Below the pieces are notes generated by a model. It was not told where the DNA came from. It ran no database searches and worked only from the letters and a program-made list of their open reading frames with translations. A stretch of 64,000 bases of DNA from Clostridiales bacterium (GTDB lineage Bacteria > Bacillota > Clostridia > SK-Y3): contig JASGMB010000001.1 in the NCBI GenBank assembly GCA_030156665.1, positions 1 through 64,000 of the forward strand, in the 5' to 3' direction. Numbering within the stretch: the stretch's first letter is position 1; each line of letters opens with the position of its first letter. This document shows, one piece after another, positions 7,226 through 17,127 of this stretch. The translations under genes were made by a program, and so were the position numbers.

Positions 7226-9377
7226 TTACTTCTTCCTCCAATAAAAAATATAATAAACTAAATATTAAAAAAATATTACTGGTTGCAGCAACTACAACCC
7301 CTGAATCGTTTACCAGCATTCCAACCAAACTTGCAACAATGATAGCATACCACGCAATTGAAAAACTTTTATACTTATTAAGTAAAGTATGTAACACTCC
7401 CTGTGGCCTGAATGCTAAGACACCAACTACAAACACTGACACTAATAAAACTTTACTCCATATTGTCCAACGTAAAAGTTTTAAATTCATCTCCAATTTA
7501 CGGTGTATAATATTAAGAATAATATCCACGCCTCCAGTGCGAAATTCGATTATGGCTTTAGCCAGGTGAGATTTATGCTGACTAAAAAATATATCATAAA
7601 CCGCAAAAAGGCTAATTATTAAAATTATAATCAGCATGAGACCTATCATTTTCTTTATAGTAATTTTTTTGTGATATAAATTAAAAATAGCAAAACCGAA
7701 AGCCATTGAAGCAGTAATGGTTCCTCCTACATTTGCACCAAACATCGATAATCCTATAATAAGCACTACAAAAATAAATGCAGTGACCGCAACCCATTGC
7801 GGAATGATTCTTTTATATACCAGCGGCACTATACTTATAAGACTTGTTGCTATCATTATTCCCATATACTCGTTTCCCAATCCATAATATCTTGCTCCGA
7901 TGATTGCATCATACCCCAAAAGTGAAGTCTTATTTAAAGGTCCATCTATTACTAAATCTATTAATATTACCAGCATGGTAAACCCAGCTATACAGATAAT
8001 ACGGCTTTCTTTATTTTTTAAAAATTTAGACACCATATAAACAAGAATGCAATTGAAGCTTATCAATAGCACTGTATAAATCAAAAGATGATACACTTTT
8101 AAAAGAGATAGCAAAAATAAAGCCAATGGACATATAAGCGTAAATAAAATCAGTGTGCGTAGGACCATATTGAGTTTATCAATATACCGAACATTCAACG
8201 TTGTATTGCTCCGTAATATAAACATTAGTGTTAATACTAAAAGGACGATCTGAAAACTTAAATACGATTTTAACACAATTCCCCTATTTTTAGAATTAAA
8301 AGCAGTTAAGTTATATAAATTGAATATTTTCTCCAGAGGTTTGGTCACCTTCTGGACTTTTATCACCTCTCCGGTGATTCCTTCTAACGTTCCCCCAAAA
8401 AAATCAGCAATAGAAGGTGCAATATCTACATTGCCTATAATTCCCGGCCTGCGAGTTGTATTAGAGATAAGCAAACCTGCATCGATGTCTTTATAAAAAA
8501 AAACAACAGGTGAGAGCTTTTTACCCAATTTTGCAGCAGCAGAGCTGTATTGAGGAGATACTATAATGAATAATGTATTCTGCTGATCTATTGTATTGAT
8601 AATTCTACCTATAAACGAATCAATATTCTGTAAGATTCTTTTTTTATCCAAAGAACTTACCTGGTTTTTATTTTGAAAATATTCTAATCGGGATGTATCT
8701 CCAGTATCTATAACAATTAGGTTATTAGTAGCATATAGATTTTTAAATAATTCATAAAGATAATCAAAATCTGTTTTATACTCCCCTTTAAAACCAGTAG
8801 GTAGCAAAAGACCTTTCCCTACATCTCCGTTATCAATGATACCATCACTGTCCATAGCAATTAAACCAGCAGGAGCACATTGAATATCTTCCACATCCTG
8901 ATTACCCAATAAAGCTGTTTTTAATCCCTGTTGATGAAAAAAATCTCCCAACGCACCCACTTTTACGTTATATGGGTTATTTCTGTTATACGCTTTTACT
9001 TGTTCTATATTTTTAACAAATAATACATTATTCCCTTGTTCGATAATACAATGACTTGCCAAAGCATCTGCACGACTACCCCACCCTAATGTAGCATGGG
9101 CCCTGATGCTATCTGTTTTGCCGGCTCCTCGAGTATTCATTAAACCGACTGCGCTTTGTTCCATTAATTTACGCATATTCTCCATGTTTAAAAATTCTTC
9201 AAGACTTATAAAATTGGCAATGACAACAACAGCTTTCCTATCCTTATATACAGTGTCAGCATCATGCTGATTTGCATAAACGGTAGAAAAGCTGTATAAA
9301 AAGCTTAAAATGATTACTATACACTTACACCTGTTTTTCTTTAAGATAGCTTCGAACAAGTTCTTCCAACAATTCAT
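7191..9377 (-). CDS. Membrane protein with extracytoplasmic alkaline-phosphatase-fold domain
   Basis: A 728-residue protein I do not recognise by name. After an N-terminal hydrophobic segment (about residues 18-35) comes a soluble region to about 345 that looks like the alkaline phosphatase/phosphopentomutase superfamily: [48 protein letters not shown] and [13 protein letters not shown]. The DxGD and DIAPSIAD parts resemble metal-site and C-terminal motifs of that fold, although canonical nucleophile residues are not obvious. The C-terminal half has roughly ten membrane helices. It may act on an envelope lipid or polymer; this is inference. It overlaps ireB by 53 bases. Confidence 0.65.
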   Translation of the reverse strand: MNCWKNLFEAILKKNRCKCIVIILSFLYSFSTVYANQHDADTVYKDRKAVVVIANFISLEEFLNMENMRKLMEQSAVGLMNTRGAGKTDSIRAHATLGWGSRADALASHCIIEQGNNVLFVKNIEQVKAYNRNNPYNVKVGALGDFFHQQGLKTALLGNQDVEDIQCAPAGLIAMDSDGIIDNGDVGKGLLLPTGFKGEYKTDFDYLYELFKNLYATNNLIVIDTGDTSRLEYFQNKNQVSSLDKKRILQNIDSFIGRIINTIDQQNTLFIIVSPQYSSAAAKLGKKLSPVVFFYKDIDAGLLISNTTRRPGIIGNVDIAPSIADFFGGTLEGITGEVIKVQKVTKPLEKIFNLYNLTAFNSKNRGIVLKSYLSFQIVLLVLTLMFILRSNTTLNVRYIDKLNMVLRTLILFTLICPLALFLLSLLKVYHLLIYTVLLISFNCILVYMVSKFLKNKESRIICIAGFTMLVILIDLVIDGPLNKTSLLGYDAIIGARYYGLGNEYMGIMIATSLISIVPLVYKRIIPQWVAVTAFIFVVLIIGLSMFGANVGGTITASMAFGFAIFNLYHKKITIKKMIGLMLIIILIISLFAVYDIFFSQHKSHLAKAIIEFRTGGVDIILNIIHRKLEMNLKLLRWTIWSKVLLVSVFVVGVLAFRPQGVLHTLLNKYKSFSIAWYAIIVASLVGMLVNDSGVVVAATSNIFLIFSLLYFLLEEEVSGIQEIRKNRT

Positions 9378-9582
9378 CTCTTTCTAACCTTCTTATCATA
9401 CTACGTGCATTATTATGACTGGTTATGTAAGTAGGATCACCTGAAAGTATATATCCAACGAGTTGGTTAATTGGATTATAACCTTTTTCACTGAGCGCTT
9501 CATATACACTTGCAATAATTTGCTTTACCTCATTTTCTTTTTCATTTTCCACTTTAAACTTTACTGTTTCATTCATACTCAT
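9325..9582 (-). CDS. ireB: IreB family regulatory phosphoprotein (UPF0297/DUF965)
   Basis: An 85-residue protein with the strongly conserved family core [20 protein letters not shown] and the ending [13 protein letters not shown]. In Enterococcus, IreB is phosphorylated by the PASTA kinase IreK and acts as a negative regulator of cephalosporin resistance and wall homeostasis. ATG at 9582 or 9576 are both possible starts. Normally ruvX and DUF1292 follow directly; here a membrane phosphatase-like gene and an aldo/keto reductase come between. Confidence 0.93.
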   Translation of the reverse strand: MSMNETVKFKVENEKENEVKQIIASVYEALSEKGYNPINQLVGYILSGDPTYITSHNNARSMIRRLERDELLEELVRSYLKEKQV

Positions 9583-9664
9583 ACCTACTCACCTTCCTTA
9601 TTTTATTTATATTATTAGAATATTATACATTAATTATTTGTGCAATACCAAATTAGAATAAAAA

Positions 9665-9719
9665 TTAGTTCGGAGTTTATAATTACTGTAAATACATCTT
9701 TTTATTAACTCCGAACTAA
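9665..9719 (-). terminator. Inverted repeat / terminator after pheT
   Basis: A perfect 13-bp inverted repeat (TTAGTTCGGAGTT with AACTCCGAACTAA, 29-base loop) lies 15 bases after the pheT stop and is followed on the minus strand by TTTTTATT. It can act as a terminator. The AGTTCGGAGTT sequence is shared with the palindromic repeat at 28485-28635, so it may be a short relative of that family. Confidence 0.65.
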
Positions 9720-9733
9720 CGAATCTCCAGCTT

Positions 9734-12121
9734 TTATTCTCTTAGTTGAGCCTCCAAATTCACTTTTAAACTATTAACAATTTTATCAAATACTTTATTA
9801 ACATCTTCATCAGTCAACGTTCTATCATTTGCTCTAAAAGTAATGGAATATGCTACACTTTTCATTCCCTTAGGAATTTGTTTACCTTTATAAATATCAA
9901 ATAACTTCACATCTTCTAAAAGTTTTCCTGAATATTGTTTAATAATATCTTCAATTTGTTTTACCAATATTTCATCTTTCACCAACAATGCAATATCTCT
10001 CGTTATTGCAGGATATTTAGGTAAAGGTTTGTATTGTTTTACTAGATTTGTATTTTCTAAGAGGGTATTAAAGTCTAACATAGCTACGTATGCACGTGTA
10101 TCAATTTCGTAGTTTTCCAATACATCCGGATGAATTTCTCCAAAAGTTCCTGCTTCTTTTTGATTTAGATATATTTTCGCTGTTCTTCCTGGATGGAATG
10201 ACGCATTTTCTCTTTCAGGAACAATTTCGTATTCTGAAATACCCAATGTACATATCAATTCTTCAATAACACCTTTCAGCTCATAAAAATCAGTATTGCC
10301 ATACAATCCTAACGTAACAATAAGTTTTTCTTCCGGCAATTCATTCACCGGGAAATTCTTTGGAATATATATATTTCCTAATTCAAATAGTCTAACCTGT
10401 TCTACTCGGCGGCTATAATTTCTTGCCATCGTCTCAAGCATTCCAGATAAAGTGGTAGTTCTCATAATACTATTTTCTTCCCCCAATGGATTTGAAATAA
10501 CAACCACTTTTCTCAATTCACTATCCTCTGGTATATTCAGCTTATCAAATATTTTAGGGCTGGTAAAAGAATATGTCATAATTTCTGACAATCCCTGGGC
10601 AATCAAGCAGTACTTAATCTTATCTTCTAAAACTTGCTTATAATTTTTCTTACCCTGTGTTGCTTCCCCGGACAAAAGTGTAGATACTATTTTGTCATAT
10701 CCATATATCCTCACGATTTCTTCCGCCAAGTCCGCCTCAGCTTCCACATCCGGTCTAAAAGTAGGAACAGTAACCACCATCTTTTCAGCATCTACTTTAA
10801 AGTCAAGCTTTCGCAGAACATCAACCATAAATTCTTTACTAATGTCTGTACCTAAAAAAGCATTTATTTTTTCAGGACGCAATTGTAGCTGCATTGGAGC
10901 CATGTTACTATTATTTACATCAATGATTCCACTTACTAATTCTCCTGCACCTAGTTCAACAATTAACTGACATGCTCTGTCCAATGCTTTTACAACATTT
11001 TCAACATCCAAACCTTTTTCAAATCGTGCAGAAGCTTCTGTTCTCATCCCTAACTTTTTGGCAGTTAATCTTACAGAACTACCCAAAAAATTAGCCGATT
11101 CAAACAGAATCGTTTTTGTACTGTTTGTTACTTCTGAATTTGCTCCACCCATTACTCCAGCTACTGCAACCGGCTTTTCTGCATCGGTAATCACCAGCAT
11201 ACTGCTATCCAATTTACGTTCTTGCTCATCAAGGGTTTGTATGATTTCTTCATCCTTCGCTCTTCTTACAACAATTTTATTTCCTCTAATATTATTCAGA
11301 TCAAACGCATGCATAGGTTGCCCAAATTCGAGCATCACATAATTTGTAATATCTACAATATTATTAATAGGTCTCACGCCACATGCTCTTAATCTATCTC
11401 TCATCCACTTAGGTGAAGGTCCTATTTTAACATTTTTTACAATTCTAGCGGCATAACGTGGACATAAACCCGGGTCTAAAACTTCTATAGAAACATAATC
11501 TTTTATATTTTCTCCTGATTCTTGTACTTTCACTTCAGGCACTCTGAATTCTTTATTAAATGTAACGGCTGTCTCTCTGGCTAAGCCTAATACACTTAAG
11601 CAATCCGGACGGTTAGAAGTAATTTCAAATTCTACCACATTTTCGTTTAACCCTAATATTTCTTTGATATCTTTTCCTAAAGGATATTCACCATCTAATA
11701 TCAATATCCCATGCTCAGGCGCTGTTGGATAATCTTCCTTAGATAGTCCTAATTCTTCAATAGAACACATCATTCCATTAGATTCTATACCTCTTAACTT
11801 ACTTTTTTTGATTTTTATATCGCCGGGTAAAGTTGCACCATGTTTTGCTACAGGGATATATGCACCCTCAAAGATATTGGTTGCCCCTGTCACAATTTGT
11901 ACCACTTCATCACCTAAGTCCACCTGGGAAACCTGCAACTTATCCGCATTTGGGTGTTCTTCAACAGTGAGTATTTTACCTACCACTACATTTTGAATAT
12001 CTTTTCCTAATTTTTCTACTCCTTCAACTTTAGACCCTGACATAGTCATTGCTGCAGCATATTCTTCAGGAGTTACTTCTATATCAACATAGTCTCTAAT
12101 CCAACTCATTGGCACTTTCAT
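9734..12121 (-). CDS. pheT: Phenylalanine--tRNA ligase beta subunit
   Basis: A 795-residue protein of normal length for bacterial PheT, the non-catalytic subunit of the alpha2-beta2 synthetase that binds tRNA-Phe and edits misacylated Tyr-tRNA. An EMAP-type tRNA-binding domain lies at residues 40-150 (VGKILTVEEHPNADKLQVSQ), then B3/B4 editing domain, the B5 domain, a catalytic-core-like domain, and a C-terminal FDX-ACB anticodon-binding domain (KPLPKYPAITRDIALLV to the end). It follows pheS by 138 bases, probably in one transcript controlled by the T-box leader. ATG at 12121 with GGAGATATCGGT upstream. Confidence 0.97.
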   Translation of the reverse strand: MKVPMSWIRDYVDIEVTPEEYAAAMTMSGSKVEGVEKLGKDIQNVVVGKILTVEEHPNADKLQVSQVDLGDEVVQIVTGATNIFEGAYIPVAKHGATLPGDIKIKKSKLRGIESNGMMCSIEELGLSKEDYPTAPEHGILILDGEYPLGKDIKEILGLNENVVEFEITSNRPDCLSVLGLARETAVTFNKEFRVPEVKVQESGENIKDYVSIEVLDPGLCPRYAARIVKNVKIGPSPKWMRDRLRACGVRPINNIVDITNYVMLEFGQPMHAFDLNNIRGNKIVVRRAKDEEIIQTLDEQERKLDSSMLVITDAEKPVAVAGVMGGANSEVTNSTKTILFESANFLGSSVRLTAKKLGMRTEASARFEKGLDVENVVKALDRACQLIVELGAGELVSGIIDVNNSNMAPMQLQLRPEKINAFLGTDISKEFMVDVLRKLDFKVDAEKMVVTVPTFRPDVEAEADLAEEIVRIYGYDKIVSTLLSGEATQGKKNYKQVLEDKIKYCLIAQGLSEIMTYSFTSPKIFDKLNIPEDSELRKVVVISNPLGEENSIMRTTTLSGMLETMARNYSRRVEQVRLFELGNIYIPKNFPVNELPEEKLIVTLGLYGNTDFYELKGVIEELICTLGISEYEIVPERENASFHPGRTAKIYLNQKEAGTFGEIHPDVLENYEIDTRAYVAMLDFNTLLENTNLVKQYKPLPKYPAITRDIALLVKDEILVKQIEDIIKQYSGKLLEDVKLFDIYKGKQIPKGMKSVAYSITFRANDRTLTDEDVNKVFDKIVNSLKVNLEAQLRE

Positions 12122-12259
12122 ACCGATATCTCCTTTCCTGATTAAAATCGATTATCCACTCATTTATTCAAATAAAAAATATATAATCCAAAGATTTATT
12201 ACGAATAACAACTTTATATTTTGTATACTAGCAGTTTTATGCTATAATCTTAGAATCAA

Positions 12260-13279
12260 TTAAAACTGTCCTAGAAAACGCATATCATTTTCAAAAAATA
12301 GTCTTAAATCGTCAATGTTAAATCTTCTCATAACGATTCTCTCTAATCCCATTCCAAAGGCAAATCCACTGTATTCTTCCGGATCGATACTACAATTCTT
12401 CAATACTTTTGGATGTACCATACCTGCGCCAAGAATTTCGATCCAACCTTCACCCTTGCACACTCTACATCCTGAACCACCACATACAAAGCAAGATACA
12501 TCTACTTCCGCACTGGGTTCTGTAAAAGGAAAATGGTGAGGTCTAAATCTTACTTTCGCTTCTTCACCGTATAATCTTTTCGCAAATGCTTCTAATGTCC
12601 CTTTGAGGTCTCCCATTGTTACATTTTTATCTACTACCAATCCCTCTACTTGGTGAAATACCGGTGAATGGGTAGCATCAACAGCATCAGAACGATAAAC
12701 TCTTCCCGGAGAAATAACACGAATAGGCGGTTTTTGTTTTTCCATTACTCTTATCTGAACCGGAGAAGTTTGCGTCCTTAATACAATATTTTCATTCACA
12801 TAAAAGGTGTCTTGAGCGTCTCTCGCAGGATGATTTTTAGGAATGTTTAGTGCCTCAAAGTTATAATAGTCTAATTCTACCTCAGGACCTTCCGCGATTT
12901 CAAAACCCATACCAATAAAAATTTCTTTAATTTCATCTAACACAATACTAAGTGGGTGTTTTTTTCCTAAGTATCTCCTTTTACCTGGCATTGTAACATC
13001 TATAACTTCTCGCTGTAATTTCTCTTGTTTTTCTTTCTTTAATAATACTTCTTTTGCATTTTCAATTTTTTCTTCCAGGTAACTTCTAATTTGATTGGCC
13101 AATTGACCAATAACAGGTCTTTCTTCTGGAGATAAACTTCCCATTCCTCTAAGCACTGAAGTTAATTCTCCCTTTTTTCCAAGATATTTTACTCTTACAT
13201 TTTCTAACGCCTGAATCGATGAAATATGATTTAATTCTTGCTCAGCATTAAGTTTAATAGCATTCAATTGTTCTTTCAT
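12260..13279 (-). CDS. pheS: Phenylalanine--tRNA ligase alpha subunit
   Basis: A 339-residue catalytic subunit. An N-terminal coiled coil (residues 1-90) binds tRNA. The class II core has [16 protein letters not shown] (motif 2) and [13 protein letters not shown] (motif 3). A Cys cluster ([12 protein letters not shown]) precedes [10 protein letters not shown], as in other clostridial PheS. The start has AAAGGAG upstream with 8-base spacing. The long leader (13280 to about 13815) contains a T-box with a Phe specifier, so expression should rise when tRNA-Phe is uncharged. Confidence 0.97.
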   Translation of the reverse strand: MKEQLNAIKLNAEQELNHISSIQALENVRVKYLGKKGELTSVLRGMGSLSPEERPVIGQLANQIRSYLEEKIENAKEVLLKKEKQEKLQREVIDVTMPGKRRYLGKKHPLSIVLDEIKEIFIGMGFEIAEGPEVELDYYNFEALNIPKNHPARDAQDTFYVNENIVLRTQTSPVQIRVMEKQKPPIRVISPGRVYRSDAVDATHSPVFHQVEGLVVDKNVTMGDLKGTLEAFAKRLYGEEAKVRFRPHHFPFTEPSAEVDVSCFVCGGSGCRVCKGEGWIEILGAGMVHPKVLKNCSIDPEEYSGFAFGMGLERIVMRRFNIDDLRLFFENDMRFLGQF

Positions 13280-13455
13280 GTTGGCATACTCCTTTCTTAA
13301 CTTTACTCAAAAACTATATTACTCAGTACAAGTTATATACTTCAATCATAAAACTTATTAATAGTTTATATATATCAGCTTTTACTACTATACAACATCG
13401 CTATCACAAGCTGGGTTTTGTCTATAATCTTTGCACAAGCTATTTTCTTAATTTG

Positions 13456-13487
13456 CTCGTTGTACTAGTCAAAAATATTATTCTAGT
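13456..13487. repeat. Truncated MITE-like end
   Basis: This 32-base stretch (starting CTCGTTGTACTAGTC, ending TTCTAGT) closely matches the reverse complement of the right end of the repeat at 39251-39363. No matching second end is nearby, so it appears to be a remnant. It lies in the pheS leader, between the T-box terminator and the pheS start. Confidence 0.55.
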
Positions 13488-13536
13488 CTCGGACTTCCAC
13501 CGATAAGCAAATGCCCATGTTGGACGCACATAATAA

Positions 13537-13815
13537 ATGCCTTCGTCCCAATTTAGGGACGAAGGCATAACTTTCCGCGGTACCACCCTGATTTTCGCAT
13601 ACACTACCATAAGTAGTGCATACAAACACTCATTAAAAGATAACGGTATATACCGGAATTACTTACTAAATCTAAAGTGATTGTTCAGTAAAACAGCTCC
13701 AGAGCGAACTTCAGTTATTTTTTACCTAAAAGTGCTTCCAGCCGATGACACTTTCTCTCTGGTGGCAAGTCATAACTTACTCTTCTCTTTCATAACTTTT
13801 CCTTTTTTCAATTTT
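13537..13815 (-). promoter_or_regulatory. T-box leader riboswitch for tRNA-Phe upstream of pheST
   Basis: On the minus strand the conserved T-box sequence AGGGUGGUACCGCGG is at 13575-13589, followed by a terminator hairpin (GCCUUCGUCCC with GGGACGAAGGC, 13537-13568). Stem I runs from about 13795, with the GAAGUUCGCUCUGGAGC segment placing the specifier codon UUC (Phe) at 13706-13708. Uncharged tRNA-Phe should pair with the specifier and with UGGU, form the antiterminator and allow pheS-pheT transcription. The terminator is GC-rich, but its U-tract is interrupted (UUUAUUAUG). Confidence 0.95.
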
Positions 13816-13821
13816 TGTTGT

Positions 13822-13850
13822 ATTATAACATACCTAACATTATATATCAA
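13822..13850 (-). promoter_or_regulatory. Promoter of pheST T-box transcript
   Basis: On the minus strand, -35 TTGATA (13845-13850), a 17-base spacer and a perfect -10 TATAAT (13822-13827). The predicted transcript start is near 13815, directly ahead of T-box stem I. Confidence 0.85.
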
Positions 13851-13866
13851 GGGGTTTATCATTAAA

Positions 13867-13966
13867 GGATGTATTTAATTTGTTTGAAGAATATTATTCT
13901 AATTACGGAGCTACAAGGCTAAGAGCCTTTCTCCATAATATTCTTCAAATAAAAAATATACGCCCA
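13867..13966. repeat. Hairpin repeat, family A, copy 1
   Basis: An imperfect inverted repeat of about 100 bases. The arms TTTGAAGAATATTAT and ATAATATTCTTCAAA enclose a smaller hairpin (AGGCTAAGAGCCT). It shares its ends, including TATACGCCCAT on one side, with the copy at 62915-62994, and its left half with the reverse complement of 28251-28301. It has no coding capacity. It lies between the amidase gene and the pheS promoter. Confidence 0.75.
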
Positions 13967-14001
13967 TCATTAAAATAGCAGTTCTTTATTTGGACGTTAT
14001 T

Positions 14002-16128
14002 TTAGTTTGACACACTTTCATTTAATGCTCGAATTGTGGCAATATATAGTGCTTCTGCTGCTTTTTGTCTAAAATCGTCGGTTTTGAGTTTTTGTCTGTC
14101 CGAATAATTCGTGATAAATGCTACTTCAGCAATAATTGCTGGCATTTTTGTTCTACGAAGAACTGCAAGTCGCGGCCTTTCCCTTAACCCTCTATCAGTA
14201 GTACCTAAACGCTTTACCATTTCCTCTTGAGCAATTTGAGCCAGTCTCCGTCCTGTAATACCGTAGCCAAACGTATACGATGAAGATGAAGGATAATATA
14301 ACGTCATGGTGCCATCATAATTAGGATCACCCATTGCATTATTATGTACACTGATAAATAGCGAAGCATTTAATTTATTCGCAAACTCTGCTCTATCGGC
14401 CAATTCAACAAAAGTATCATCTTTTCTAGTGATATATACTTGTATTCCGGAATCTTTAAGCATTTTATATAATCTTAATGAAATATCCAGATTAGGATCC
14501 TTTTCTTGGATTTCATTATAATATATAGCTCCTGGATCTTTGCCACCATGGCCAGGGTCTACCACTACTATTTTCTTTTTAGCTCTAGGGTCTATCTCTA
14601 TATCAAGAAGCTCATTTAAGTTATTTGATGTAGGCACAGCATTAATAACTATCTCTCCACTATTTGTTTTAGCTTGTACTGAATAAGTACATGTTTTTTG
14701 TGATTTAAGAATGATATCGGTTGTTTTTGATTTTGTATTTTTAACAATGTCTATGTAATCAATATAACCATCATTAATATCTAATCTTCCTTCACCCAAA
14801 TCCAATTCAGAAGCTGGAACAGTTATTGTATAACTGTTGCTATCTACATCTATTTTTTCTACATAATTTATTAAACCCTTATTACTATAGATAGTAAGTT
14901 GGGGATTATCTTTGTTACTATAATATATATTCTTATAAGAAGGATTTATAAATTTTAATCTCAATCCATCATCTGTTTCTTCAATTTCAGATTGTGGTTG
15001 TCCTTTTACATCTACAACAACCCTAACTGTATTATTATCCTTTTGTGCATACCTAATTGATTTCACAATTTTTCCGCGAGCTGTAATTACTCTTTCCGCA
15101 ATTTCCAATTCGGCAGAAGGAATATCTATAAATACCCTATCAGGACTAGTAAGTCTCACAACATCGGGCTTTTGTATAAAATCCATATGAATGTCAACTG
15201 CATCTACATTGCTTATGCGCTTATACTTAATACCCGTAATGTTTGAAATTTCTTTTTGAAATGTAATATAAATTTCTTTTTTATCCTTTGATTCTTCTAC
15301 ATTATAGCTTGTCCAATTGTTTAAATCTATAACAACACGTGTAATATTAGGATTAATTGCAAATTGTGCAGATCTTATTCTAAGAACATTATTATTATTT
15401 ACTTCAATGGATCTGGTTTCAAAATCCAGTATGGCATTTTTTATATCTAATACTAATTTAGGATGATTATCCTGTGACTGATTCGCATCTAGTTCAAATG
15501 CTGAATATTCACTAATAACAGCATCAGCACTAATTTTAATGATTAAGCTACTATTTTTTACTGTATGTTCAATTTTATTGATTTTTATATCAATATTATT
15601 TGGATTCTTGGCTATAATATTTGTAATATCTTTCTCATCCTCTTTAGAAGGTTTATAATTTATTGTAATTAATCTTTGATTTGCTACCCAATCGACTTCC
15701 ATTCCCAGGGTTTCTGCTACAAAACGAGTAGGAATCATGGTTCTGGAGTTAATAATCTTTGGAGGAATATCCATTTCATAACTTTTTCCATTTACAAGAG
15801 CATTTTTATCATTAATACTGAGCAGAATATTGGTATCATTCATGGAAATACCCACTTGTGACTTTACTCCATCCCATGTAACTTTAGCACCTAGTTTTTC
15901 AAATACTGCTCTAGCTGGTACTACAGAACGGTCATTAAATATAATTGGCGGCATATCCGTTGTTACATTTTCACCGTTTATTTGAAGAAATGTAGGCGGA
16001 ATAGTATAAACATGCCATTGCCCATCATAAAAATATTTTGCTGTATTTGCTGGGTTCGTTTGTGCATACACTGGAATGTTGATTAATACTAAAATAATAT
16101 ATAAAAATAAAGCAACTACTCTTTTCAT
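14002..16128 (-). CDS. N-acetylmuramoyl-L-alanine amidase with stalk and AMIN domains
   Basis: A 708-residue secreted protein. It has a signal peptide (residues 1-22, ending VYA), a copper-amine-oxidase-like N-terminal domain (about 30-155, with FNDRSVVPARAVFEKLGA and INSRTMIPTRFVAETLGM), two or more AMIN-type beta domains (about 180-500), and a C-terminal Amidase_3 domain (about 520-700). Zinc and catalytic positions are visible: VVDPGHGGKDPGA (His), QEKDPN (Glu), FISVHNNA (His) and AIIAEVAFITN (Glu). It should cleave the lactyl-amide bond of peptidoglycan. The AMIN modules suggest targeting to a wall site. It is preceded by GAGGTG. Confidence 0.93.
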   Translation of the reverse strand: MKRVVALFLYIILVLINIPVYAQTNPANTAKYFYDGQWHVYTIPPTFLQINGENVTTDMPPIIFNDRSVVPARAVFEKLGAKVTWDGVKSQVGISMNDTNILLSINDKNALVNGKSYEMDIPPKIINSRTMIPTRFVAETLGMEVDWVANQRLITINYKPSKEDEKDITNIIAKNPNNIDIKINKIEHTVKNSSLIIKISADAVISEYSAFELDANQSQDNHPKLVLDIKNAILDFETRSIEVNNNNVLRIRSAQFAINPNITRVVIDLNNWTSYNVEESKDKKEIYITFQKEISNITGIKYKRISNVDAVDIHMDFIQKPDVVRLTSPDRVFIDIPSAELEIAERVITARGKIVKSIRYAQKDNNTVRVVVDVKGQPQSEIEETDDGLRLKFINPSYKNIYYSNKDNPQLTIYSNKGLINYVEKIDVDSNSYTITVPASELDLGEGRLDINDGYIDYIDIVKNTKSKTTDIILKSQKTCTYSVQAKTNSGEIVINAVPTSNNLNELLDIEIDPRAKKKIVVVDPGHGGKDPGAIYYNEIQEKDPNLDISLRLYKMLKDSGIQVYITRKDDTFVELADRAEFANKLNASLFISVHNNAMGDPNYDGTMTLYYPSSSSYTFGYGITGRRLAQIAQEEMVKRLGTTDRGLRERPRLAVLRRTKMPAIIAEVAFITNYSDRQKLKTDDFRQKAAEALYIATIRALNESVSN

Positions 16129-16266
16129 AAAAAATTTTGCACCTCACATGTAATTTCCCTCTTTACTGCAATTCGACATAAAATCTTTTTTTCCTTCAAA
16201 AAATATGACTTGTAATACAATAGTAATACATTTGTAATAGTTTGCGGTTAAAAATGAATATAATAA

Positions 16267-16302
16267 AAGTGCCCCCTGGTTCCTATTAGATTTAGGGCAC
16301 TT
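16267..16302 (-). terminator. Terminator after the 110-residue unknown gene
   Basis: On the minus strand AAGTGCCC pairs with GGGCACTT (16295-16302 and 16267-16274) and runs into TTATTAT. It lies about 70 bases after the stop at 16374. Confidence 0.7.
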
Positions 16303-16373
16303 CAGCATCATGTACTAATGAACATTTTCAATTGTCTATATGACACACAACAAATTCATTTTACAACTTTAAA

Positions 16374-16706
16374 TCAATGCGTTTTTCTAATGTCATATTT
16401 ATTTCCTTCAATATCTTCAAAATAACTGCCATAATGTCTGCTGTATGATGTATGTTCATTTTCTAGATAGTGAAGATTTGCTGTAATTCGAACAATATGA
16501 GCATTTTTATCGTGTTGAATTTGAATATTTGAAGGCTTTCCATCATCATTTCGATTTTCTAAATAGTAAGTTAAAAATTCAGATGCTATTTCATTTGTAT
16601 ATTGGTCATATATTGCTTCATATTCTTTTTCTGGGATTTCTAACATCACATTATATAGTCCATTATTTACACTTCTCGTTTCTACAACACTGTTTAGCAT
16701 ATTCAT
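16374..16706 (-). CDS. Hypothetical protein, 110 residues
   Basis: I do not recognise this protein. It starts MNMLNSVVETRSVNNG and is soluble, with no signal peptide or membrane segment; it is rich in Glu, Asp, Asn and Tyr, with a His-containing second half (HDKNAHIVRI, HTSYSRHYG). The ATG at 16706 is preceded by AAAGGAG at 6 bases, an excellent site; an earlier in-frame TTG overlaps that site. It follows the DUF2905 gene by about 55 bases in the same direction and is followed by a terminator, so it is probably the last gene of the ruvCAB-DUF2905 transcript. Confidence 0.75.
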   Translation of the reverse strand: MNMLNSVVETRSVNNGLYNVMLEIPEKEYEAIYDQYTNEIASEFLTYYLENRNDDGKPSNIQIQHDKNAHIVRITANLHYLENEHTSYSRHYGSYFEDIEGNKYDIRKTH

Positions 16707-16760
16707 AATCAACTCCTTTGAAATTATTTTGTGAAAAAAGGAGTTAAATTATTTTTGTAT

Positions 16761-16988
16761 TTAAAAAATTTTTCGAATGACATTTAATACAATCGTTAAA
16801 ATTATACTTAAAATAATAGAAGTGGCCAATGGAAAATAAAATGCAAAATTACCCCTCTTGATAGCTATATCGCCTGGTAATTTACCTATGCCTAATTTAC
16901 CGCCTAAAATAAAAATAAGACCAACAACAATTAGAATAATACCGAAGATAATAAGCATTTTCCCTATGGATGAAGAGAGATCTAACAT
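16761..16988 (-). CDS. DUF2905 family membrane protein
   Basis: A 75-residue protein with two membrane segments (about residues 8-28 and 48-70) joined by a loop containing GKLGIGKLPGDIAIKRG. That loop is the recognisable core of DUF2905, a small inner-membrane family of unknown role often found close to ruvB. The ATG at 16988 has GGAGGAG 6 bases upstream; two earlier TTG codons overlap that site. Confidence 0.88.
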   Translation of the reverse strand: MLDLSSSIGKMLIIFGIILIVVGLIFILGGKLGIGKLPGDIAIKRGNFAFYFPLATSIILSIILTIVLNVIRKIF

Positions 16989-17127
16989 CAACAACTCCTC
17001 CTTCTAACAATGATTTCAACAACTTAATGTTACATGATGTCGTCAAACAGATTATGGCAAAATCTTGAAGACAAGCCCCGAAATAATTTAAGTGGTAAAC
17101 TTCGATAAAACTTCTCTATTATTAAGA

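Noticed and set aside
7191-9377. Calling the 728-residue protein a lipoteichoic acid synthase
   Set aside because: LtaS has its membrane helices first and the sulfatase-like domain last; here the order is reversed and the typical catalytic Thr motif is not seen.
10692-11342. Plus-strand frames opposite pheT
   Set aside because: They are antisense to a conserved aminoacyl-tRNA synthetase, with no start signals and no family resemblance.
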